DNA of 64,000 nt from Chromera velia (Eukaryota; Sar; Chromeraceae), in contig JAHBMJ010000245.1 in assembly GCA_018398765.1 (NCBI GenBank), forward strand, positions 62,001-126,000. Reading direction: 5' to 3'. The notes beneath the pieces are model-generated. The model was not told the origin of the DNA and did no database searches. It saw only the letters and a list, made by a program, of their open reading frames with translations. Of this stretch, positions 45,601 through 55,747 are shown piece after piece. Each line of letters begins with the position of its first letter. Position 1 is the stretch's first letter. The translations under genes were made by a program, and so were the position numbers.

Positions 45601-48304
45601 GCAGTGGAGGGATTCACGAGAAAGGATTTTTTCCCAGGACAAGAAGAAAAAAGCCGCTAAGATAAATGATGGAAGAAGTGAGAGCTGTGGAACAATGAGG
45701 GACTGCTTTTGTCTAGAGACTTCAAAATCAGCAAAGGGAAACAGTCAGAAGGACATGTGTCAGAAGACCTTTGAAGCAGTCACATAGAGACTCTTACGCA
45801 GTTATGCAGTGACAGAGAGCCACAAAATCAAGGGAACCACACCTAGGAGTGAGCAAAAACAAAAACCTTGCGTGTAGACGGACCGTCAGAGGTTGGGAAG
45901 TCGTGAAGGACAGATTGTCGGGGTTGCAGCTCCAACTGATTTGGACGTCTGTGCCTGTTGCAGGAGCGTCTGAGAGGGAGACCTTGAATGCCGAAGAGTC
46001 CCCTTCTATGATCCTCTGGTTCTCCCTATACAGGAACACGTGGGCCTGCGCGTCTGACACAACCCCCACCTTGACAGTACCCGATGCGGGCACCATCCGG
46101 AATCCCGTTGTGGTCTTTCCGGAGTCAAAGTCCATCACGTGCGTGATCGTCTTCTCGGAACTCGCAACCCCCTCGGACGCTGCGACGGTAACTGTTTGGG
46201 AGAGCCCGGAGTCTGTTGGGAGGAACTCGAGAACCCCTGAGTCGGGAGAGGTGATCTGAATGCCTGTGTCCGAGGCACTCACCCCTATTTTCAGACTCGC
46301 AGTCGGAAGCTTTGAGAGCGTTACTGTATACGTGACTGTACTGCCAGGGGTGACGGACACAGCGTTGTCAGAGAAGGTAATGATCCCGTCTAGCTCTGGT
46401 TGCTGGACAAAGAGGACCGGGAGAATTCCTGAAGGACCCTCGGCGGGGTAGGTGAAGTAAGGCATGGGTGTCTGGAATCGGGCATCCACGGAGGCAGTCA
46501 CAGAGTGGGCAATCAGGCCTTTGAAGGCGGCCGGAGTTCCCACATATTCATTTGCAGTTCCGGCAGTGACTGTGAAGGTGGCGGCGGTCGTGTCAGTCAA
46601 GGTTCGGCTGGTCGGGGAGACGGAGAGGAAAGAAGCCCCCGCAACGACAGTCGGAGTGACGACTACATTGCCTGAAGTCGGGTTTTCTGAAAGCTGCACA
46701 GAGTAAGTCGCAGAGCCGCCCTCGGTGGCAACAATGGCTGCTGCGTTGTTGGACGCGTCTTGAATGATGATGCCAACAGTGGGATCAACCTCCGTGTTGA
46801 ATGCACGGGAGGTGACTGCCGTGAAGCCTGTGCATCCAGATGTGCAGTCAAGACTCAAAGCAACAGACTTCTGGACAGAGCGAACAGAGAGACCTGTCCA
46901 GGTGGCGATTCCACTGGCGTCTGTGGTCTGACTCAGGGAAGAAGTGGGGACGAGGGGGGTTGAACCCTGGGCGTTGCCTCCAAGAGACAATGTCATCGTT
47001 CGGCCCGACTGTGCCACCGCATTTCCGTTCGTGTCAACAAGTTGAGCGGTGACACCGAACGTCTCACCTGCATACAGAGTCTCTCGAGCGCTTTCGACAA
47101 GAAACCCACCAGTGAAGGCAGCTGTCGTCTCGGCAGCTGCCGCTACATTGACTGCCCCCGACACCACAACGTCGCCTACCCGAGACATGACGGGTGCACT
47201 GGAGGACCCACTGGTGTCTTGACTCTTCAGGGCCACAGCCTCAAGACGGTAACCGTCTCCTGAGTGCGTCAGAGACAACCCGGAAAAAGTTGCCAAGCCG
47301 CTGCTCACTGCAGCTGTCGACGTGAGACTGCTACTGAGGGACCGAAGCGCCCTCTGAGACCGCGCTTTCGTCCAGCAAATGTCTCCGGAGTTTTCAATCA
47401 CCCGAAGGACCACCACTCCTGAGAAACTGGTGTCCCTGTTTCCCTGACCGTCCTGCAGTTCCACTACGACGTCTGCAAACGCAGTGCCTGCAGTCGCCGT
47501 TCCTCCCGCAGGTGTCGGCTGATAGGAAGCCGTTGTGGCGCTGTCTGTGTTGACTGTGAAGCTTGAGGAGAGGACTGACGCCATTGTCGTGTTGTCACTA
47601 ATGATTCTCATCTGATAGGTGCCTGCAGTCTTCACATAGGCTGCAGTGCCTGGATAGTTCAGTCGGTTGGATTGGGTGGAAGTGGCCTCCGGAAGGGCAG
47701 TGGTCGTGGTTGTGCCTGTGTTGTAGAGGAAAAACCGAATTGTGGAAGAGCCGCCCTCGACAGGCATGCTGGCGGAATCGATTTCATTGGCATATGGGAG
47801 GGGGCCTCCGTCGGGTGTCCCCAAGATTTTCCCTGCAGTGGATGTGCCGGGGGACTGCACGAATTGGATCACGTCCGGATTGGAAGTTCTGGTCGACACC
47901 GTGAAGCTGTTACTCTGTATGAAGTAGGTCTTTTGGTAGTCTGTTGAAGGTTGTGAAGCGAAAATTTGGAAGGCCCAGAGCGTGTATGTCCCCGGGGCAT
48001 CGATCCGGAGGTTTGAGAATGTGGCAGAGCTTGAGGTTGTCTGCACTGCAGTGGTGCCATATAGCACTGCGCGTGTAGAAGATCCTTTGTCAAGGACGAC
48101 ATAGATGGTTGGCTCGTTCGAAAGTGTGGCTGTGGTGCCTGCTGGAGAGTCCTGCACCTCTACTGTAAAGGAGGGCAGCGTGCTGTATTGTTCCACATTA
48201 GAGGGCTGGGTTGTAAATGCCAATTGAAACTCTGCACGCGCCACTCCCCAAAGCATAAGAAGGGAGAGCGCCACGGCGAAAACAGACGCTCCCTGACCCC
48301 TCAT
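20240..48304 (-). CDS. Giant single-pass membrane protein: beta modules, GCC2/GCC3 cysteine-rich repeats, long coiled-coil tail (29 exons)
   Basis: Exons in transcript order: 48304-45884, 45598-45424, 45028-44077, 43713-42748, 42198-41981, 41693-41593, 41326-41267, 40869-39983, 39622-37564, 37285-36837, 36496-36447, 36083-34766, 32812-32533, 32306-32093, 31751-30745, 30514-30320, 29982-29258, 29019-28969, 28795-28696, 28525-28305, 28014-27687, 27458-26986, 26719-24685, 24251-23739, 23430-23308, 22900-22648, 22299-21797, 21424-20852, 20641-20240. Phases agree at all 28 junctions and the total is 17,652 nt, about 5,883 residues, ending TGA. The start is the ATG at 48304 because it opens a clean signal peptide; the frame upstream lacks an ATG. 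A type I cell-surface or endomembrane receptor or scaffold is inferred from topology. Several modules continue across introns, which supports one gene. Least certain are the exon 1 donor, exon 18 and the exon 20 donor, chosen by phase. No enzymatic domain was seen. Confidence 0.85.
21441..21491. other. Assembly gap inside a poly-G run
   Basis: Twenty-two Ns (21452-21473) are flanked on both sides by G homopolymer. The gap lies in intron 27 of the giant gene, about 17 bases upstream (transcript sense) of exon 28, so the polypyrimidine tract of that acceptor is incomplete in this assembly. Confidence 0.95.
22344..22476. repeat. (CA)n / CATTCA / (GA)n microsatellite in an intron
   Basis: CA dinucleotides, a short block of CATTCA hexamers, CA again and then GA dinucleotides, inside intron 26 of the giant gene. 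Confidence 0.95.
29258..30514 (-). other. Giant protein, juxtamembrane domain and transmembrane helix (about residues 3720-4026)
   Basis: Exon 16 (65 residues) begins IHPGESTADMKVEVVNASS and has two cysteines. Exon 17 holds a helical stretch with an Arg5 cluster (29875-29889), then a region beginning SVSCLAQGSVMTWTCSCDGY, and ends with the only strong hydrophobic helix of the mature protein. That helix (29262-29328; LVLALVIVAVIVVSAVILW core) is followed by a short basic exon (29019-28969; FRLPYRQQNRVK). The positive-inside rule fits a type I topology. Confidence 0.85.
32913..34599. repeat. 1.7 kb array of CTTT and CTGT tetranucleotides filling one intron
   Basis: Blocks of CTTT (with CCTT and poly-T variants) alternate with blocks of 3-8 CTGT units for almost 1.7 kb within intron 12 (32813-34765). 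Some blocks are near copies of each other, for example around 33380-33520 and 33615-33770, which indicates larger-scale duplication. Because the period is four, all frames stay open and give false 500-600-residue ORFs on both strands. Confidence 0.97.
42496..42715. repeat. GAAA, GA and GGAA array in an intron
   Basis: Runs of GAAA, then GA, then GGAA immediately downstream (transcript sense) of exon 4 of the giant gene. The exon's donor lies at about 42747, some 30 bases from the repeat edge. Confidence 0.95.
45424..48304 (-). other. Giant protein, N-terminal signal peptide and beta-sandwich ectodomain (residues 1-865)
   Basis: Residues 1-24 are a typical signal peptide (Arg near the start, Leu/Val/Ala core, ARA before the likely cleavage). 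After it come repeated beta-rich modules rich in Thr, Ser, Val and Gly. Some resemble filamin/bacterial-Ig-like units (FTVEVQDSPAGTTATL, VVVELQDGQGN, VTAQLVDTNGNAV). Others resemble Calx-beta units (ATEGGSATYSVQLSENP, IIEGDSSAFKVSLSDAP), followed by a strand pattern like LTLDSTNWDTYNSISFSVPS that crosses the exon 1-2 junction. That smooth crossing is the reason the donor at 45884 (GTCCGT) was chosen. Confidence 0.75.
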
Positions 48305-48916
48305 AGTGCGAGACAGAGACCGATTTGGTATCTTCAGAGTCAGAAAATGGAACAACAGAAGACAATTAAATTAATCGACATGTGTTGCACGAGACATTCG
48401 AGTTCTCATACTGCCAAGCACTTTCTCGCGACTGAAAGAGAAGGCAAAAGCTGCAGGCCTCTCCCGAATCAAAGAACAGTCCCTGCTTTGGTATGATTGG
48501 AACATTTCGAACTAATTCATTTCCTCTGTTATCAATAATTTTTTGACAAACTGTCAAGCACATGCACTCAATCGATACGCCAAAGCAAACTTTCGCGCAA
48601 ATTTGTGCGCGTTTAGGAGAAGCAAATAAGCCTTTCAAATTTTGGCACAATCGCGCGTAGACGGTCGGCAGTCAAATTTGGAGCGCAGTTGCACGTGTCT
48701 GATCTCTTCTCCAGCCTGTCAGAGAATGTCAGAGATATATGTAGTTGTGCAGCCGCCACACCGAAGCTCAGCATCATCTGAAATGAAAGGAAACAAAGGA
48801 GTCTTCAGGTCACTGTGTCGCCACTCGATTGTCTTCTGTACATGCGATTCATGATGGTGCGAACTGGGTACGGCGTCTCTGCATGCATGCTATCTCCTTT
48901 TGAAACCTGAAAGCGC

Positions 48917-49339
48917 ATGCCTGTTCCCTTGATCACCTATACGAAGGTCATGGCGGAAGACCAAAAGATTCAGACTTCCAGAACCAGCAGGGGTGTACAG
49001 GAATGTGAATTGTGTGTATTGGAGAAACGGACCACCTGGTATGTCGACTGTGAAGACTTTGTCATTTTGGAGTGTGACCAGTGTCAGAACCCGATTGCAG
49101 TCCTGCGGGCTCACGGTCCCTCCGTCAGTCGAGAGACTGAGGAAGCCATGGAACAGGCACTGCGAGAAGTTGCCGACCGCGTGGTGGGTACAGGAGAGTA
49201 CTACATCGACAAGAAGCAGAGGTCCATATTCGACCATATCCACTGGCACGCAAGGGATCACACGCCCATCTCCCGTCTCCTGGAGAGTAACAAATTCCCG
49301 CACCTCCTCGGAGAAATCAGGGAGCGCTCTAGGATCTGA
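48917..49339 (+). CDS. Small protein with two CxxC pairs and a DHIHWHAR motif (HIT-like / zinc-ribbon-like)
   Basis: 140 residues in one exon from the ATG at 48917; an ATG at 48950 (MAEDQK) is an equally good start. Two CxxC pairs, C30-x2-C33 and C53-x2-C56, could bind a metal. They flank a WYVDCEDFVILECDQC strand pattern. A helix with alternating charges follows, then YYIDKKQRSIFDHIHWHAR (about 95-113). The HxHxHAR element resembles the histidine motif of HIT-family phosphohydrolases, and similar compact C-C...DHxHxHAR proteins are known to me from archaea, bacteria and phages. Assignment to the HIT fold is therefore a guess from motif order. The gene diverges from the giant membrane protein gene, 612 bases apart. 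Confidence 0.75.
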   Translation: MPVPLITYTKVMAEDQKIQTSRTSRGVQECELCVLEKRTTWYVDCEDFVILECDQCQNPIAVLRAHGPSVSRETEEAMEQALREVADRVVGTGEYYIDKKQRSIFDHIHWHARDHTPISRLLESNKFPHLLGEIRERSRI

Positions 49340-51435
49340 AGGGCATTCTGGGGACAAACGACTTCCTTCTTTAGCAGCCTTGGGAGGCAACAACAACCCA
49401 GGGCACAGCAGCCCCCCAACTTCTTTTGCTGGATTTCGCAATCCGTTCGTACACGAAGCTTTCAGTATTGGTTTCACGAGTACATAATTCATATACATAT
49501 CCCTTCGGCAGCCCGTTGGTTTCAGAAAATATTAATAAATAAAAAAGGGAATAGGCAGAGTCATGAAGGAATCGACAGAAGAAAGAGGGAGGAGCCCATG
49601 CAGGCACTCACCGAGTCTTGCTCGACACATTGAACTGTCTGAAACTTTTGAAATCTGGATTCTGAAGAAACTCTGCTTGGATGTCTTTCTTCCAGTCAAT
49701 CAACGCATGGAAGAGATTTTGTTACTAGCCAGTGTATCTCGCCATATTGGTGGTTTTGTTGTTCTTCTCCTATTTCTCTCCCCCAAAACCCCCTCCCGCG
49801 GCCTCCTTTCCTGTCACTCAACCCGGCTGTTTTTTTTCTCTTCCGGCACCGCTTCAAAGTGGTCTTTTCTCTTATCTTTCTGTCGTATTTGCATGCATCC
49901 GCTTGTCCGTCTCTTTTTAAACTCCAGTATTTGCGCTTCTTCTGAGTTTTCTCTGTGCCCGTCATAGTGTATGCACGTTCATTTGTATGAACTGAAAGTT
50001 GGTGCTTTCATACTTGTATCGATCATACTTGTTCAAGTTAGTTTCTGTGATTTTGCATCTGTCTTCGTCTGGCCTCGCATGTCTTTGCATACCGAGTCTT
50101 TGACCTTTCTTTCAGAGTTTACATCGCTGTGCCTGAGACCTCAAGTCCCCAAGTTCTTTGCGTATCCCACTGTCGGTAACCTATAGGTCCAAGTCAAACG
50201 ACTGTAACCGTCATGTAACCGTCTGTTAGTACCAATCATCATCATGTTTAGTGACACGTTATGAAATCAATGCAAAAAATATACATGAATAAAAGGTTTT
50301 CTATATACTGCATGCATATTACTAGGCGTATTTAACGCCGTATTATTATTTGCGTGACTTGTGACTCCAAGTCTAGCTCCGAGTCTAGTCAGTGACTATA
50401 AGTCCAGTCATGACTCAAGAGTCTAGTCATGAGTTACCTAACTTAGCTTGCGTACGCGTGTCCTCAGGCTTTTATATCCAAATTTGATTTAATTCAATTT
50501 TAATTAAATTTCAATTCAATTTCTGTAATTAAAATTCACATGCGCGATGGGGTATGAAACCGTATAATGATGCTCTGGAGCCTCTGCGGGGACTTAATTC
50601 CATGATGTTATATGCCAAGTAAAAGAAATATAGTTAAGAACATTTACACATATATTTGATACATATAATTAATTTTAGATGATACTAGAAATGATATTCA
50701 CACACTTATGATATTAATATATTACTTTAGCTTTAAGTAAAACTTTAGTCTTCATTGACTCTTCAGTCTCTAGACTTTGGTATTACTTCCTATATAAAGA
50801 TACGGGCAAAGTAGGGCAAACAAAATGCACGCTAGTGTGCAAGACCTAGAAATGCTCGAGACATGTTAACAAAATTTATTTCTTGTGTGTTCGAATACTT
50901 GTAGGCCGTTTCAGCTATCATAACACGTTCTAAGACACGTTTCTCCACGGATCCGGAGTCGATCTTTTGTAATCTTCTGTGGTAAAATCTTAATTGAACT
51001 CAACCTCAGACTGGCCTGCAGTCTCAGCCACTCGATTGAATTCCCAATTTAACAATCCTCGGTAGGATATTGATTCAGGTACGGAGAAAAATTTGCGTCA
51101 TCTTCCAGTCCGCTTCAAGTGGAGTAGTGGACTACATTCCATTAAGTACTTTCTGCCTGCCCAAAGAAGAAAAGAGCCTGAGGCAAGGGCAGAGCATGCA
51201 CACAATCAGAACAGACGTGCATTTTGTTTTCATGGAATCAAAACTTGCAGGAAGAATCGAGCAGCACCAGCATTCAATTTGGCACGAAGAGCAATGATCG
51301 AGAGCCAATGACATGAAGATGAAACGAAAATAAAGGAAAAAGCGGGGAAGAGGAGAGGAAAGAAGAACATCGGCATATAACAAAAAACTCAGGCATCCAA
51401 AAATCGCAAAACTGCTTCATCAAGCCCCCCTTTCC
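49340..51435. other. Intergenic, AT-rich; no gene seen
   Basis: Open frames at 49563-49967 and elsewhere lack domain, composition or splice support. Bases 50200-51060 are AT-rich. A degenerate short repeat lies at 50354-50436. Confidence 0.6.
50354..50436. repeat. Degenerate 10-14-bp repeats of GACTC/AGTCTAGTC
   Basis: Variants of AGTCTAGTCATGACTC recur about six times over 80 bases, some as inverted copies. Confidence 0.6.
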
Positions 51436-53694
51436 TCAGGCAAGGACCAACGAAAAGCAGTTTAGCTCGGCCACTCCTTGTCGGAGTTGCTTTCGCCCAC
51501 TCCCCGAGAGACCGTCAAGAGCCGCCTTGTGCAGTTCAAAATCCAAAGGAACGCCTCGTTCCTCAACCTTTCCCCCTATTTTCAAAATCACGTCAACCAG
51601 ATCATTAGTGATAATTCTCATACAGACGACGAAGGACACCCTTACAAGAGACAACATACCGCCCTCTTGCATGGACTTAGAGAGTGCTTTCACGGTGTCC
51701 GATGTAACTTGTGTCTCTGCAAAAATGAGCGTTTTCAGACCTTTCATACCCCCCAGTGCCTCCATCAACATCACTGCCCCCTTGTCCGTCAAGCCGGTTC
51801 CCGACAGGTCGACGTGCTGCACTGCACCCCCTCTGCCCTCACCTTCCACATTCCCAATTGCCTTCTGCTCTCCCTTCTGTATGGAGAGGAAGTGTCTGAA
51901 CAGACCGCAAAGACTTGCCGCGTCTTCGTCTGAGAACTGTGCGCGACCCGCGAAGGAGACGCGAAGCATGCTGCGAGCACTGCGGGAGATGAACTGCTTA
52001 TACAGAGACTTCACAGTCGCTGCGTCTGCCCCTTCTTTGAATTTCTTTTTCTTTAAAAAAGAGTTGAACTGCTCCGGAGAGAAGGCGACCTGCACGGGCT
52101 GCTGACTCAGGGAGAGAGCAGCCGAGTGACTTTCGTCGTTTGTCTCACATTCATTTTGCGGAGTGGGCAACCTGGTGGGCAACTCGCAAATCAAACGGCT
52201 AGGCTTGAAACATGTCACGCAGGTCTCGAGGGTAGGCCACCCCCTTTCTCCGTATGGGAGCGGATTGGGAGACTTTGGAGGGACTCCTGTGGACCGGAAG
52301 ACGCGTGTGTGGGGACTGCTGTAGAGGAGGTCCATTTGTTGGAGGGCTTGTTGGAAGGAGGAGTACTGCTCCCCGTCTCGGGGCCACTGGTAAAGGGACA
52401 TGAAGTCCCAAAAGACGAACACTCGCTCTGCATTCTCCCCCTCTGCCCACCACTGAAGATTTAGGGCCTCTACTAGGAGGCGCAGGTGGAACATCTCGGG
52501 ATCGGGGTGAGTCTGGGAGAGCCAGCTGAAGGATAGGCAGACTACGGTGAATCCACCTATCTGAGGAAAGCCGGTCTTTGCACTCTCTGCTGCGGCCTGC
52601 AGAGTATTCTGTGCGGCTGCCTCTTCCATTCCGAGCTCTTTCAGCACCCCCAGCACATCTTGCCGTCGGGGAACCGGGCGTCCCTTCTGAAGAAGAAGGC
52701 GGAGGACTGGCAAGGGCCAGAGAGCAATGGCGCCTTGGACAATGAGCTCTTGGATCAGCTTCCATGATTCTGTCTGTGCTGCCATCCAATCAACGGAGGG
52801 CTCATCAAGAAGAGAGGGAGTCATGCCTGCAAGCAAATCCCGAATCTTCAGATGCCGCATGGAGGCTGCCATCTTGACTGCTGTGCTGCCGTCTGGAGCG
52901 GTGATGGCGGGGTCTGCACCGTGCTGCAGGAGCATGATGACCACATCCAGATACCCGTTCTGAGCTGCATACATGAGGGCAGTACAACCCATGATGTTTT
53001 TCTCATCCATCTGTGCCTTCTCTCGGACGAGAAGGCTGATCACCTCCGGGTGGCCATCGTGTGCAGCCAGCATCAGAGAATTGTACCCTCCCCAGGTTTT
53101 CACATTCACCCCTGCCTTCTCTCTCAACAACACGGCCATTACATCGGCGTGCCCCTTGCTAGAGGCCATCATCAGAGCTGTGAAGCCACCGTTATTTTTC
53201 CGATGGACATCCGCTCTGTGTCTCACTAACAGACACACCACATCAGTGTGTCCGTTCTGAGCTGCCAACATCAGGGAGGTGCTTCCATCTTTTCTTTTCT
53301 GGTTGACATCAACTTTCTCTCGCAGCAGCAGAGCTACCACTTCTGGGTGTCCGTGTTGGGCTGCCATGATGAGAGCGGTGGTGCCACCCTTGGTGAGGCC
53401 CAGCTTTGCCTTCTTTTGTAGCAGAAATTCCACAACCACACAGTGCCCCTTCTCTGCAGCGAGCATCAGGGCCGTGAACCCGCCTCCTGCAAGTAGAAAA
53501 GCGGGAGGGATGAGCGGAGAGAAATGGATGCACAGTCATACCACGGGAAAACGTGTGGCAAAAGCCACTACGGAGGAGGAAATGTAGATCCCTTGATGTG
53601 CCATACAATCGGACAGACCGAGAGACAGATAGATGGACACATAAACGCAAAGAGAAACAGACAGACAGGTAGATACACAGACAGAGAGACAGAC

Positions 53695-53731
<37 letters not shown>

Positions 53732-54527
53732 CAGACAGGCAGACAGACAGACAGACAGACACTCAGACACTCAGACACTCAGACAGACAGAGACACAGAC
53801 ACAGACACACAGACACACACACAGACACACAGACACACAGACACAGAGACAGACACAGAGACAGACACAGACACAGAGACAGACACAGAGACAGACACAG
53901 AGACAGACACAGAGACAGACACAGAGACAGACACAGAGACAGACACAGAGACACACAGACACACAGACACACAGACACACAGACGCACAGACGCACAGAC
54001 ACACAGACACACAGACACAGACACATACACAGACACAGACACACACAGAGACAGAGACATAGACAGACACAGACACAGACACACAGTCGTCAGACAAGAG
54101 GTCAACACATATGCTGGAAGAAAGCACAGAGCGGTATGGCTGCGCAAGAAACAAAAGCAAAAAAGCGGGGGCGGCAGAAAGGCAGGGAGAGGTAAAGGGG
54201 GGGAAAGAAAGGAAGAGACCAGATGAAGAAAAGGAAAAAGGCACCAGTACAATGGAAATTGAAGAGTCAAAGAAGGAAATTCGAAGGAGACGAAGAAAGA
54301 AAGGAAGGAACAAGAGATGGACGCTGGAGCCGGGAAGGGAGGAAGGAGGAAGTGTAGAAATAAAAGGGGGACAGAAAAAAAGAACCAAAACCCTGTCAAA
54401 GAAAAGAGCTGTCTGAAAAAACAAAACAGAGGACAGACCATCTCGAGCATTGAGAATTCCGGGACACTGCTGCAGTGCTTTCTTCAGTTCTCCAACCGCA
54501 CTTCTCTCGACGGCCTCAAACCATTCT
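51436..54527 (-). CDS. Ankyrin-repeat protein with algal-type central domain and C-terminal leucine-rich stretch; 5' end unresolved
   Basis: Two exons are certain: 54527-54439 ([20 protein letters not shown]) and 53486-51436; they join as [18 protein letters not shown], a textbook ankyrin start. The combined part is about 712 residues; the exon before 54527 must end in phase 2 and was not identified. Seven ankyrin repeats (each with TALM/SLMLAA-GH-DVV-LL pattern) span the first 230 residues of the large exon. A central region follows with [33 protein letters not shown] and [13 protein letters not shown]. Similar blocks are, from memory, widespread in dinoflagellate and chromerid proteins, with unknown function. 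The C-terminal part contains one leucine-rich-like segment ([38 protein letters not shown]). No signal peptide or membrane helix is seen. The intron is mostly CAGA repeats. Stop TGA at 51436-51438. Confidence 0.85.
53630..54095. repeat. CAGA / ACAGACAC simple-repeat array in an intron
   Basis: ACAG tetranucleotides pass into ACACAG and ACAGAGAC variants for about 460 bases between the two ankyrin-gene exons. The long frames here on both strands are repeat by-products. Confidence 0.95.
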
Positions 54528-55747
54528 CTGAAAGCAAATACACCGACACAGGGGAAGGTGCGTTGTGAAAACTACGGAGACTCTTCGAAAGGAAGCCTGA
54601 AACTGAAAAGGAGTGTCAATGGGCCGGAGCTTACTAAACCTTTCTACCGCTAAATGAAGAGAAAAAAGTAGAAGGTGAAGACTTGTCCTTTATGGACTTG
54701 CATACCCCGCACGCAGGCAAGTCTACGCAGTCATGCAGCTGAGGCAGACGTGAATCTGCATGAATTGGCTCTAGCAATACATATTTGACGATGTCCTGCT
54801 TCGCTGCGTTTGCGTGCACCAAAAAGAAGTCGGATACTGGCGACTTCTTGAACTGCATGGATGTGCCTTACCGTTTTGGCTTGGACCCACTACATCCCAT
54901 CCTTCAAAATTTCCTTCTTGTACAGAAGGACACACGGGGACCAATCGAGTGCAGAGGAGAGAGTTCGGGCTGAAAGAGACCCTGCCGAAGCAGATTACGT
55001 GCACACAGAAGGAGAGCAAAGAAGACTTCAAAGCAACATCTGGGTACAAGAGACAAAGAGCTCTGCGGTGAGAAAGCGGCCAATCTAGTGTCACTTTGAA
55101 CCTCTCTCTACCAGTATGCAAGTGTGCCTTGAAGAAGCCTGCATGGGACGCATTCAAGAATCAGGATTCCGTTTTTGGTTAATTTTCTGGACGTACGTCT
55201 GGAAAATAACGAAGGTCAGACACTTTTCCTTGCATAATTCAATGCAAGGCAAGGGCCGGGAATTAAGTGCCTCGCGGCTTTCCGGGACCGCGCGCGTGAA
55301 ACCAATTTTCGCTTTCCGGGCCATTCGCATGCAAGGCCCCCGATCGATCAGTCTGATCCTCTTTTCGATCGATCTGCTTGCAGTGGCGTACAGAAACTTG
55401 GGTCTGGATGCCAGACATCACGTACGTCGTCCGATCTACTGCTTTAGTCGTCGACACTCGAAGAGCATAGCATTGTGACTACACTCTGAGCTTCATCGCA
55501 GGTCTACCCAGAAGGAGCGTTTCCGCAACTTGCGGGCGTGGAATCTGTTTTTGTCTCCTTTGGCGCTTTCCACTTTTTTGTCTTTGACAGGTACCGTTTG
55601 TTGCCACTGCCACTTGTTACTCCGGACTGCCTCAAATTTTCTCGTCTATTTATTAGCCTTTGGGCTTGTGCTGACCCCGTGGCGGTAGGCTGGTGCTTTA
55701 TCTTTCCTTCCTGACGGCCGTCTTTCTTCCGAAGGAAAGCAGAAAAG
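54528..55747. other. Region between two divergent genes; probably holds the 5' exon of the ankyrin gene
   Basis: A minus-strand ATG at 54856 (MQFKKSPVSDFF) runs to a good GTATGC donor, but in the wrong phase for the next exon. No other convincing exon was found. A promoter for the plus-strand gene at 55748 is expected here. Confidence 0.35.

Noticed and set aside
53524-54450. Open frames of 200+ residues on both strands (Asp/Arg/Thr-rich or Ser/Val/Cys-rich)
   Set aside because: By-products of the CAGA/CACAGA simple repeat between two ankyrin-gene exons.
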